Positions 19,001 through 26,092 of a DNA stretch of 64,000 bases are shown here, one piece after another. The stretch is taken from the NCBI RefSeq assembly GCF_046557915.1, contig NZ_JBHEBG010000001.1, forward strand, positions 186,001 through 250,000, written 5' to 3'. A model generated the notes under the pieces. That model was given only the letters and a program-made list of their open reading frames with translations. It had not been told where the DNA came from and searched no databases. Position 1 is the stretch's first letter. Every line of letters starts with the position of its first letter. The DNA is from JBHEBG01 sp046557915. Its GTDB lineage: Bacteria; Bacteroidota; Bacteroidia; Flavobacteriales; Flavobacteriaceae. The position numbers and the translations under genes were made by a program.

Positions 19001-19740
19001 CCTAGGACAGGGATTACTTGGTGCTTAAAGGAAAAATGGCCGCCATGGACTCCATAGGTAAATACGGGATGATGCATAGCCAATATGGTGGTCTTATCCA
19101 GATTTTTTTTGATGAGACCTTCAAGTTCTTCAAAGAATTTCTCCCTATCTTTTATTTCACATTCGTCGTTCATGGTAGGGTGCCTATCCCAGTTGGTTAA
19201 ATACCATTCTGTATCAATAGCTATTACAACCACATCATCATTGATATCGATTTTTTGCATAGGGCAACCGTCTTCTGGAAAAAAGACCTCCTTGCTATTA
19301 AGCTGCTTTTCTATATACTTTTGCTGACGCTCCAACCCTTTTAATCCCTCACTGTACCAATCGTGGTTTCCAGGAATGAAAACGGTCTTCCCCTTGTATC
19401 CTTCCACGGTCTTCAATTGCGCATCCAGATTGTTCTTGGCCACACTATGCCCCAGATCATCTTTTTTGGATGGCATTCCTGCCGGATAGATGTTATCTCC
19501 CAAAAAAATGGCCGTACTATTTTCGTTGGAACCATCCAGTCTTTTTTTGAACTGTTTTAAAGCTGGGTTCAACTGCCCCGAAGGTGAAAGACCAGCATCG
19601 CCAATAAAATAAAACGTATGCGAAATTTCTTTGTCACTACTAACATCATTGGCTGCTGTTGGATCTATGTACTTTGCATTATATGTTGCACATGCCGTAA
19701 AAAGGAAAATTAATATCAGGAAAAAGTAATATTTCTGCAT
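16048..19740 (-). CDS. Metallophosphoesterase - kinase-like domain - Omp85 barrel fusion lipoprotein
   Basis: A 1,230-residue outer-membrane protein. The ATG at 19740 gives a lipoprotein signal (MQKYYFFLILIFLFTAC); an in-frame ATG at 19761 adds only 7 residues. Residues ~43-300 form a calcineurin-type phosphoesterase with all metal motifs: GDAG (47), GDN (81), GNHDW (124), HH (223), GHEH (291). Residues ~427-640 resemble an atypical protein/lipid kinase or HipA/FAM20 fold: EELLLDFY, DELYMIEER, then IGDWDRHVDQ and RDRDQAFS (~628). A Gly/Asp-rich stretch (~755-850, with VGGQNNDIYD) recalls RTX repeats. The C-terminal ~330 residues are a beta-barrel with the Omp85/BamA signature GLRGFRNQRF and terminal Phe. 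Phosphoesterase and barrel are firm; the kinase-like call is inference. Confidence 0.85.
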   Translation of the reverse strand: MQKYYFFLILIFLFTACATYNAKYIDPTAANDVSSDKEISHTFYFIGDAGLSPSGQLNPALKQFKKRLDGSNENSTAIFLGDNIYPAGMPSKKDDLGHSVAKNNLDAQLKTVEGYKGKTVFIPGNHDWYSEGLKGLERQQKYIEKQLNSKEVFFPEDGCPMQKIDINDDVVVIAIDTEWYLTNWDRHPTMNDECEIKDREKFFEELEGLIKKNLDKTTILAMHHPVFTYGVHGGHFSFKHQVIPVLGSFVNVLRRTTGASTTDVLNKRYTELRKRIVTLAQYSEKVVFASGHEHSLQYIVEENTPQIVSGSGAKKGATRLLNGSKFSTGKMGYATMEVYKDGSSRVRYYGVMQDGNEEFLFTSEVLPPERKDAVKEYPKTFPAEVKSSIYSTQEIEKSNFFKSIWGERYRDVYAKQVSAPTVDLDTLFGGLKVTRKGGGHQSKSLRLETKEGKEYVMRALRKSAEVYLQAIAFKDKYVLGRFEDSYVEELLLDFYTGAHPYAPFAIGTLSEAAGIYHTNPVMYYVPKQKALTGFDDEFGDELYMIEERTTDGHGDQASFGYANKLESTDDLLKKLRKDEKYSVDKTAYVKARLFDMLIGDWDRHVDQWRWAEFKDDKTGDMLYRPIPRDRDQAFSLMGDGALMKLATKLVPSLGIFEGFNEEIRSVKGFTSSPMTFALDMALLPETNLDVWEEQATFLQTNITPEIIDKALLSFPVEVRDAGAMARIKRVLLARKNTLVETAREYYGIINKFSVVAGTDKDDHFTVTGMPDGKVEVTGYRIKNGKKGDQFFKKIYDRSVTKEVWIYGLDDDDYFEVRGVKNGTPKIRIVGGQNNDIYDVENSKGVYIYDNKAKKNTFKSVKGARKRLTNDYETNTYRPILIKNSSNQIIPTIGANPDDGLRIGISDTYTYNGFEQNPFTSQHTFNASFYFATSGFDLGYTGEFANVVGKANLELSAKFTSPNFSINFFGFGNGSENMDDDLDLDFNRVKLETFRFAPSLVWRGDFGSKVRTGVSYESIEVEETDGRFINTFFQQNGEETENNFFGVDAEYSYANSDSDAFPTLGMATSLHVGYKTSTENSGQSYGFIIPSLAFDYKLVPSGQLVLATKGKAHFNIGDDYEFYQGASIGGFDGLRGFRNQRFTGKTSFYQNTDLRLSLSKLKAGFLPLSTGLFAGFDYGRVWFPGDDDSDQWHTSIGGGFFLNIVDITSVNLALFSSDDGLRFTFGLGFGF

Positions 19741-19795
19741 ACCGATGATTTTAAAATTCAAAATTTCGTATTTTGGGAATTCTAAGTTGCTATAT

Positions 19796-20989
19796 ATGTC
19801 GGATATAATTGAAAAAACTAAATCTTATGTTACAGAACTGTTGTCTAAACAATTAGATTCCAAATACCTTTACCACAATTTAAAACATACCCAACGTGTA
19901 GTTAAAAGTACTAAAGAATTGTTAAACTCTTTCGACCTTGACCAGAAAGAAAGAGAGATCTTACTTTTGGCGACATGGTTGCATGACACGGGATATACAA
20001 AGGGATGGGAAAATCATGAAGAGGGTAGTTGTGCCATAGCTGAGGAGTTTTTGGAAACTCAGGGGTACCCTGCTGAAATGCAACAGCGAGTTAGCGATCT
20101 TATTTTGGCGACCAAACGACATTATGAACCAAAAACCATTTCTGAAGAAATAATTAGAGATGCGGATGCTTCGCATTTTGGCCAGAAAAGTTATTTGGAA
20201 ACTTCCGATTTTTTAAGGGAAGAACTTGCCCAACTGGGTATTGCCACCTATACTACCAAAGAATGGTGCGACGCCAATATTGCCATGTTTAAAAAAGAAC
20301 ATCGCTATTATACGGAATACGCAAAGGAAAACTGGCAAGAAACAAAGGACAAAAACCTAAAAAAACTTATCAAAGAGAAAAATACCGAAAAGGAAATAGC
20401 CAAAAAAGAAGCCCTTAAAGCCAAATATAAAAATGAGAGCCCCGATCGTGGCATCCAGACCTTGTTTAGGGTAACCTTAAAAAACCACCTTACCCTAAGT
20501 GACATTGCAGATACCAAAGCCAACATTTTGCTGTCTGTAAATGCAATTATTATTTCACTTGCCTTGTCCAACCTAATACCCAAATTGGATAATCCCTCTA
20601 ACAAGTATTTGCTTTATCCTACGATTATTTTCATTATTTTCAGTGTAATATCCATGATACTGGCGGTTTTGGCAACAAGGCCAAATGTTACTAGCGGGCA
20701 GTTTACCAAGGAAGATGTAACCAATAAAAAAGTGAACCTATTGTTCTTTGGTAATTTTCATAAGATGAAATTGAGGGATTATGAATGGGCCATCCAAGAA
20801 CTGATAAAAGACAAAGAATACGTATACTCCTCACTTACCAAAGATCTCTACTTTTTAGGCTTGGTATTAAATAGAAAGTATAAGATTTTACGTTGGACCT
20901 ACACTATTTTTATGATAGGTATGATAGTCTCCGTAATAGCTTTTGGTATTGCTTTCCGGTTCTTCGGCCCTGAACGAATGACTTTTTAA
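19796..20989 (+). CDS. HD phosphohydrolase fused to Pycsar-type transmembrane effector
   Basis: A 397-residue fusion. The ATG at 19796 is chosen because the upstream in-frame ATG at 19745 would begin inside the divergent gene's start region. Residues ~1-180 form an HD-superfamily metal phosphohydrolase: H31 (NLKHTQR), H63-D64 (WLHDTGY), H74 and D124 (RDADASH). A lysine-rich linker (~180-212) follows. Residues ~220-395 match the PycTM-like effector domain of Pycsar immunity: NHLTLSDIADTKANILLSVN, then hydrophobic segments at ~242-261, 273-294 and 366-389. PycTM proteins are membrane effectors activated by cyclic pyrimidine nucleotides. No cyclase gene is in the window. An HD domain could hydrolyse a nucleotide signal. 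Domain calls are good; role in defence or housekeeping is open. Confidence 0.87.
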   Translation: MSDIIEKTKSYVTELLSKQLDSKYLYHNLKHTQRVVKSTKELLNSFDLDQKEREILLLATWLHDTGYTKGWENHEEGSCAIAEEFLETQGYPAEMQQRVSDLILATKRHYEPKTISEEIIRDADASHFGQKSYLETSDFLREELAQLGIATYTTKEWCDANIAMFKKEHRYYTEYAKENWQETKDKNLKKLIKEKNTEKEIAKKEALKAKYKNESPDRGIQTLFRVTLKNHLTLSDIADTKANILLSVNAIIISLALSNLIPKLDNPSNKYLLYPTIIFIIFSVISMILAVLATRPNVTSGQFTKEDVTNKKVNLLFFGNFHKMKLRDYEWAIQELIKDKEYVYSSLTKDLYFLGLVLNRKYKILRWTYTIFMIGMIVSVIAFGIAFRFFGPERMTF

Positions 20990-21007
20990 AATCGTAAAGA
21001 GTTATGG

Positions 21008-23377
21008 TTACGCCTTAAGCTCTTCCATTAAATCGTCGTAGGTATAGGTCTTTTCGGTTTCCTTGCCTTTTTGGTACAGTATTTCTGCCCTAATGGCCTT
21101 AAGACCAGTTACCCCTTGGAGTCCCTCGAGTTCTACAATCTCTATATTATTGGTGAAATACCCTTTGGATTTAAGAAAACTGATGTACCTCAAATATTCC
21201 AGTTCATCCTTTTTCTGCGAATAGACTATGGCCAACTTCCCTTTTTGGGTTAGCCGTTCATTGGTGCCTTTAACAAAAGATTTATCAATTCTCTTTTTAA
21301 TGATTTCGTATCGGGCATTGTAGGTACCATCCACATCAAATTGCTTCTCATCCATACGGAAACGGATAGACAACGACGTGTTGTATACTAACACTAAGGA
21401 AGAAACATCCAATTGTACTGGTAAATGTGGTTTTAGATTGTAATACCTATTTTCCATATCGCACATTACCTGCAACTGCCACAACCTAAGATTGTTTAAA
21501 TACAAATGATCAAACTCCTTATCGCTTACAATAGAATCGCCAATATATAGGTTATGCTCAACACCATCCGTTTTGTAACGCTCAAAATAATGTGGAAACA
21601 TTTCCTGGGCCTCTATTTGTTTTTTGTCTATAACAGCGACCAGCTTTTTATTGATTTGCATTACGCTTTCGTCATAGTTTCTGCGGTGATCATAATAAGA
21701 CTCCGTACCCTGATCAATTTTGGACTCGTACTCCTCTATGATTTCCACCAGGGAAGCGTCTTTCCTTAAATGGTCTAGCACTGGCCTGATCTCTTCCTTT
21801 ATAAAATCGAAAATGGCCTGTTCACTATTTGTGTATAGTACCTCTTTTACACTATCGATATGATTGTTAACCCTAAAGATGAGTTCTTCATAAATGGGTA
21901 GTTTATTCTTTTTCCAAGCCGCATCGAGTACGTTATTGATCTCGGAAAGCTGAATCATTAAATCGCGTTGAATGGCCGAATTTCTGGCTTGCGAAGAATC
22001 TTTAATATCTATCTGCCCGTAAAGTGGATATACATCTTTAAAGACTATTTCCTTAAATGAAGGCTGTCTGCCTTCTAAATCGTCAATAATGAAACGTTTT
22101 GCCTCTTCCTGAAATTTCCAATAAACAGATGAATGCACCGAGGTACACTCATTTTGGATTATGGCATCTATTAGATTTTCTTCCTCCGCTTTGGAGCGTA
22201 ATACCGCAGAAACAATATAGGGCATTACGTCATCCAATTTAGTGGAATTAACGCTATTGAGCTCATTGACCCTGGTAGAGACCAGTTCTAAAACCCCCAA
22301 AAGTACTCCATCATTTGCAATGGGTGCAAAAATTGCACTCTTATACCCTTGCTCTTTTAAACTCTTATACGGTGCGATGCCCCCAGAGAGTTTAAAATAT
22401 TTATCCACATCGGCTATGGCGAAATAGGTGTTTTCTTGCAGTAATTTTGAATAGGAGCCTTGGCACAATGCTTCCTCACAAGATTGTTCATCGTTATCTT
22501 GGAGGATAAAACTATCGATGCCCTTGCCGTATACCCTTTCAAACTTATCTTCTTTTGGGTTATAGGTAACAAAACCTACACGTATTTCCGGAAGATTGAA
22601 AAAAGATTTAAAGGTTTCCTGAAGATCTACCATAAAGTTTTCACTGCCACGTTTATCACTGGCAATTAACTCTGACTTAATCTCGGATATGGAATGTTCT
22701 GCAGTAACATCAAACATATTGGAAATAACAAATCCTTTGGCAATAAAACTATTGGGTGGTATTTTCTCTTTCCAAAGTTCTAAGTTATCCGAATTCTCAA
22801 GAAGTTCATCTACGTCTTCTTGGGTAATCTCCTTAACAACATCGGTAGGGATTATTTCCATGAAATCCGCGTTGTATAAAATCCGATAATGGTGCATTAC
22901 ACCATTTTTATCGGGAATATCATAAAAAAATGGTCGTCTAAAATCCAAGTTAAATCCGTAATAGAAACTTAGGATAACCGTACACGCCATTACATAATTT
23001 ACACCATCTTCCTGATTTCTAATGGTGGGTACAAAGTCCGGGCCTGCTTCGGCCAGTATTTTTCGGAACCGTTTAGAAGAATTAAAGATAAGGTTGTTAT
23101 AAGGTAAAGAAGCTACCTTAATTTCGTTTTCACCAAGAATCTCAGAAAAAGTATCTTCCAAGATCAAGCTTATTACATCCTCGTACTTCTGTAGTAAGCT
23201 TACATCGGTAAAGCCATCTCGCAATTCAGGATAAGGAGCTTGGGCATCCAAAACACGCTTCGCCTTAGCGACCATAAAAGCATCCTTGCTTTTCGCCATG
23301 GTATCATAATGCTCCAACAATTTGTTAAAGCTAATCAATCGTGCTAAGGGTAATTCTATGTCCTTATCGCCTACCAT
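21008..23377 (-). CDS. Large GAF-domain protein
   Basis: A soluble 789-residue protein without signal peptide. Residues ~245-420 read as a GAF sensory domain (DKFERVYGKGIDSF.., YKSAIFAPIANDGVLLGVLELVS). The N-terminal ~230 residues and the alpha-helical C-terminal ~370 residues have no domain I can name. There is no histidine kinase, GGDEF, cyclase or DNA-binding motif. Its 3' end is 18 bp from the 3' end of the HD-Pycsar gene (convergent), so the two are not cotranscribed. A minus-strand TAATTTTG box (23404-23411) lies about 27 bp upstream of the ATG. It is likely a cytoplasmic signalling or stress protein typical of Bacteroidota; ligand unknown. Confidence 0.6.
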   Translation of the reverse strand: MVGDKDIELPLARLISFNKLLEHYDTMAKSKDAFMVAKAKRVLDAQAPYPELRDGFTDVSLLQKYEDVISLILEDTFSEILGENEIKVASLPYNNLIFNSSKRFRKILAEAGPDFVPTIRNQEDGVNYVMACTVILSFYYGFNLDFRRPFFYDIPDKNGVMHHYRILYNADFMEIIPTDVVKEITQEDVDELLENSDNLELWKEKIPPNSFIAKGFVISNMFDVTAEHSISEIKSELIASDKRGSENFMVDLQETFKSFFNLPEIRVGFVTYNPKEDKFERVYGKGIDSFILQDNDEQSCEEALCQGSYSKLLQENTYFAIADVDKYFKLSGGIAPYKSLKEQGYKSAIFAPIANDGVLLGVLELVSTRVNELNSVNSTKLDDVMPYIVSAVLRSKAEEENLIDAIIQNECTSVHSSVYWKFQEEAKRFIIDDLEGRQPSFKEIVFKDVYPLYGQIDIKDSSQARNSAIQRDLMIQLSEINNVLDAAWKKNKLPIYEELIFRVNNHIDSVKEVLYTNSEQAIFDFIKEEIRPVLDHLRKDASLVEIIEEYESKIDQGTESYYDHRRNYDESVMQINKKLVAVIDKKQIEAQEMFPHYFERYKTDGVEHNLYIGDSIVSDKEFDHLYLNNLRLWQLQVMCDMENRYYNLKPHLPVQLDVSSLVLVYNTSLSIRFRMDEKQFDVDGTYNARYEIIKKRIDKSFVKGTNERLTQKGKLAIVYSQKKDELEYLRYISFLKSKGYFTNNIEIVELEGLQGVTGLKAIRAEILYQKGKETEKTYTYDDLMEELKA

Positions 23378-23403
23378 TTTAGTATTAGTACCATTAGAAC
23401 CAC

Positions 23404-23411
23404 CAAAATTA
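23404..23411 (-). promoter_or_regulatory. -7 promoter box for the GAF-protein gene
   Basis: The minus strand reads TAATTTTG, an exact TAnnTTTG match, 26 nt upstream of the ATG at 23377. Confidence 0.5.
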
Positions 23412-23476
23412 CAAAGAAAAATCGTAAATTTTGTTAAAGGAATGTTTATGCCGTTCTGAGGTTTTTTTGGATATTT

Positions 23477-24388
23477 ATGGAAATTTCCGCTATGTCGTCC
23501 CGCACAAGGCTAACCAATGCCTACAAAAATGCCCAGGTAATACCCTTTAATAATGACTCAAAATTTGTGTTCTTCAGCGATTGCCATAGGGGGGATAACA
23601 GCTTTGCGGATGATTTTGCAAATAACAGAAATATATACTTCCATGCCCTAAAACACTACTTTCAGAAGGGTTTTACCTACTGCGAACTTGGTGATGGGGA
23701 CGAACTTTGGGAAAACCGTTCTTTTGAGCCTATTTTTGAAGCCCACAAGAATATCTTTCTCCTTATGAAGCAGTATCACCAGGAGGGTCGCCTTCACATG
23801 ATATATGGCAACCACGATATGGTATACCGCAATCCGGCTTACGTAAAAAAATATTTATATTCCTATTTTGAGCCCAAGGAGGAGCGCAAAGAGACTTTGC
23901 TGCAAGATTTAATATACCATGAAGCCATTATTTTAAAACATCGGGAAACAGAACAGGAAATCTTTCTGACCCATGGCCATCAGGCAGATTTTATGAATTA
24001 CCATGGATGGCGAATCAACCGTTTTTTGGTTCGTGTCTTGTGGAAACCACTTCAGGTTTGGGGCATAGCAGACCCTACTAGTCCGGCCAGAAACCACAAG
24101 GAGCTGATAAAAGTTGAAAAGCGTATAAAACGTTGGATTCTTCAGAACAATCTTATCATTACCGTTGTTGGGCACACGCATCGGCCCCGTTTTCCAGAAC
24201 CTGGTGACATTCCATTTTTTAATGATGGTAGTTGTGTGCACCCAAGGAGTATCACCGGAATAGAAATAGAGGATGGAAAAATGTCGCTCATAAAATGGCA
24301 AATAGCCACAAAGGATGATGGCACTTTACAGATTGTCCGTATTTTGTTGGAAGGCCCACAGAAATTAGTGGATTATAAAAGGGCATAG
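23477..24388 (+). CDS. Calcineurin-like metallophosphoesterase
   Basis: A 303-residue cytoplasmic protein with the complete metallophosphoesterase set: FFSDCHRGD (D-x-H), LGDGDELWE (GD), YGNHDMVYR (GNHD), LTHGHQ (GH) and VVGHTHRP (GHTH). The layout resembles the UDP-2,3-diacylglucosamine hydrolase (LpxH/LpxI-like) branch more than nucleases, but the substrate cannot be fixed. No signal peptide. The first ATG at 23477 and a second at 23492 are both possible. It is convergent with the downstream tonB-like gene and is followed by a short weak hairpin (stem GGGCG/CGCCC) without a T tract. Confidence 0.8.
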   Translation: MEISAMSSRTRLTNAYKNAQVIPFNNDSKFVFFSDCHRGDNSFADDFANNRNIYFHALKHYFQKGFTYCELGDGDELWENRSFEPIFEAHKNIFLLMKQYHQEGRLHMIYGNHDMVYRNPAYVKKYLYSYFEPKEERKETLLQDLIYHEAIILKHRETEQEIFLTHGHQADFMNYHGWRINRFLVRVLWKPLQVWGIADPTSPARNHKELIKVEKRIKRWILQNNLIITVVGHTHRPRFPEPGDIPFFNDGSCVHPRSITGIEIEDGKMSLIKWQIATKDDGTLQIVRILLEGPQKLVDYKRA

Positions 24389-24433
24389 GGCGATTGAGAT
24401 AACCGCCCCATTACATTTGTCTGGCAAACCAAG

Positions 24434-25156
24434 TTATAGCATTTTAAAGTGGACCGGTATGCTATAAGGTACCCTTACCGCCCTTCCGCGTTGCATTCCG
24501 GGAGTCATTTTGGGCAAGGAAGCCATGATACGACTGGCTTCTTTTTCTAATATCCTATCTGGGCCACGGGTCTTGATACCGGACACATGGCCTTTCGTAT
24601 CAATTATAAAGTATACAAAAACCTTTCCCTGCAACCCCATTTCCAAGGCACTTTGGGGGTATTTAAAGTTCTCATTTATGTGTTCTTGTATTTTTTTTTG
24701 AAAACAGGCCTTTCTCTCCTCGTTATCACCATCTTCGCAACCTGGAAAAACGGGTACGTTCTCAATTACGGCAAAGGGCACCGTAATTTCTTCCTCCAAT
24801 TCTTCCACAGCTACATCATCCACACTAACAATGGCATCCTCTATGATGGTTTCCTGACTCATTTCAGTACTTTCTATTACTGTTTCCTCAATTTCTGCCA
24901 CATCTTCAACAATTTGGATTATTTCTGGAGCCGCAGGCGGTGGAGGTGGTGGCGGAGTGTTTATATGCTCTGTAATGGGTACTTCTTCTTTTACATCATC
25001 CACTACCTGAACAATTTCTACAAGCGCTTCGTCCTTGTCATATGTTTTAAGCTCCAATGCCCTCCATGTGAGAAAAAGGACAAGGGTAAGGCCAATTACA
25101 AAAAAAAGGCCACTATCACGATTTAAATCTACGTTGGGATTCTTTTTTGGTTTCAT
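24434..25156 (-). CDS. TonB-family energy-transducing protein
   Basis: A 240-residue TonB-like protein. One N-terminal membrane anchor (residues ~15-33, SGLFFVIGLTLVLFLTWRA) is followed by an acidic, proline-rich periplasmic linker (NTPPPPPPPAAPE) and a C-terminal TonB box-binding domain (~140-240: FPGCEDG..., KYPQSALEMGLQGKVFVYFIID, PKMTPGMQRGRAVRVPY). It would couple the proton motive force, via ExbB/ExbD, to outer-membrane receptors such as the one at 38229-41051. No exbB or exbD is in the window, so this is a stand-alone tonB, common in Flavobacteriaceae with several TonB copies. The conserved Cys pair (GCEDG...KACF) is typical of this Bacteroidota subtype. Confidence 0.92.
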   Translation of the reverse strand: MKPKKNPNVDLNRDSGLFFVIGLTLVLFLTWRALELKTYDKDEALVEIVQVVDDVKEEVPITEHINTPPPPPPPAAPEIIQIVEDVAEIEETVIESTEMSQETIIEDAIVSVDDVAVEELEEEITVPFAVIENVPVFPGCEDGDNEERKACFQKKIQEHINENFKYPQSALEMGLQGKVFVYFIIDTKGHVSGIKTRGPDRILEKEASRIMASLPKMTPGMQRGRAVRVPYSIPVHFKML

Positions 25157-25443
25157 AACGGTAGCTTTTAAATACTTGAAGTTAAGGTAGATACGACAGA
25201 ATTACTATGACATTTATCAGGTTTTGTATTACCAGAATTAAACCCAGAATGCTAGTTAGTTATGCTTCTTTAAAACTCAGAAGTATGGCAAATTTGACTA
25301 CAAGAAGGTTATCATCATATTGAACCCTAGAAATCCAAAATTGATCTGTTCCTAAGGTCCCTCGGCGAATTTAACAGCAATTTAAAACGCTATGGCAGGG
25401 TATTTGTTATTTTTGAAAGGTATTTACGACTGCTTATGTGCCT
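25157..25443. other. 287-bp intergenic region
   Basis: Lies between the divergently transcribed tonB-like and small secreted protein genes. No ORF, RNA or repeat is recognisable. The only clear signal is the TAnnTTTG box at 25408-25415 for the plus-strand gene. Confidence 0.5.
25408..25415 (+). promoter_or_regulatory. -7 promoter box for the secreted-protein gene
   Basis: TATTTTTG is an exact TAnnTTTG match, ending 28 nt before the ATG at 25444. Confidence 0.5.
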
Positions 25444-26076
25444 ATGAAATTTTTGCTCACAGCTTTGGTAGTATTTATTTTGCCCCTAATTGGGTGGGCG
25501 CAGACAGATATTCCATTGTCTCAACCGCTCAATATTGAAGGTGATGTTAACCCCAATCAGGGAACTGCACTTAAGATGCCGTCCATATTGGACAAGAAGC
25601 CAACCTATAATCTAAGGGATTCCCTTACTGCCAGAAACATTAAAATGTTACCAGATCGTGAACTGGTAGACGCAGGCCGCGATTTAAAGATAGATCCCAA
25701 AATTGGCGAACGGGAAAAAAAGGGGGGTAAAAATACGCACTACGGTGACCAGTATCTGGGTGATGTAAAAACCAGTTCATTGTTTGTGGGTATCGTATGC
25801 AGAGACCATGAGTATGTAGACGGAGACCGAGTAAGAATTTATGCAAACGGAACGGTCGTAGAGCCCAATATTCTTTTAACATCGGCATTCAAAGGAGTTA
25901 ACCTAGACTTGGACAAAGGTTTCAATAGGTTGGACTTTGAGGCGCTGAACCAAGGTTCCTCTGGCCCTAACACCGCCCAGATAGATGTCTATGATGATCA
26001 TGGGCAATTGATTTATTCCAACCGATGGAATCTTTCTACAGGCTCCAAGGCATCCCTGATTATTGTTAAGGATTAA
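25444..26076 (+). CDS. Small secreted protein of unknown function
   Basis: A 210-residue exported protein with a clean Sec signal (MKFLLTALVVFILPLIGWAQ). The ATG at 25444 is preferred over an in-frame GTG at 25438 because the signal then starts with M-K. The mature part has a Lys/Asp-rich N-terminal half (MPSILDKKP, REKKGGKN) and a beta-rich C-terminal half (VKTSSLFVGIVCRDHEYVDGDRVRIYANG, FNRLDFEALNQG) that looks like a single sandwich domain. I do not recognise the family. It is convergent with the penicillin-acylase-type gene, with 16 bp between stops. No T9SS sorting signal. Confidence 0.7.
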   Translation: MKFLLTALVVFILPLIGWAQTDIPLSQPLNIEGDVNPNQGTALKMPSILDKKPTYNLRDSLTARNIKMLPDRELVDAGRDLKIDPKIGEREKKGGKNTHYGDQYLGDVKTSSLFVGIVCRDHEYVDGDRVRIYANGTVVEPNILLTSAFKGVNLDLDKGFNRLDFEALNQGSSGPNTAQIDVYDDHGQLIYSNRWNLSTGSKASLIIVKD

Positions 26077-26092
26077 TGCCCGTACGTATCCG

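Noticed and set aside
24389..24408. Short hairpin GGGCG/CGCCC between the metallophosphoesterase and tonB-like genes
   Set aside because: Stem of only 5 bp, long loop and no T tract; too weak to call a terminator.
24587..25126. 179-residue reading frame opposite the tonB-like gene
   Set aside because: Antisense to a well-supported TonB protein, rich in aromatic and Cys residues, with no recognisable domain.
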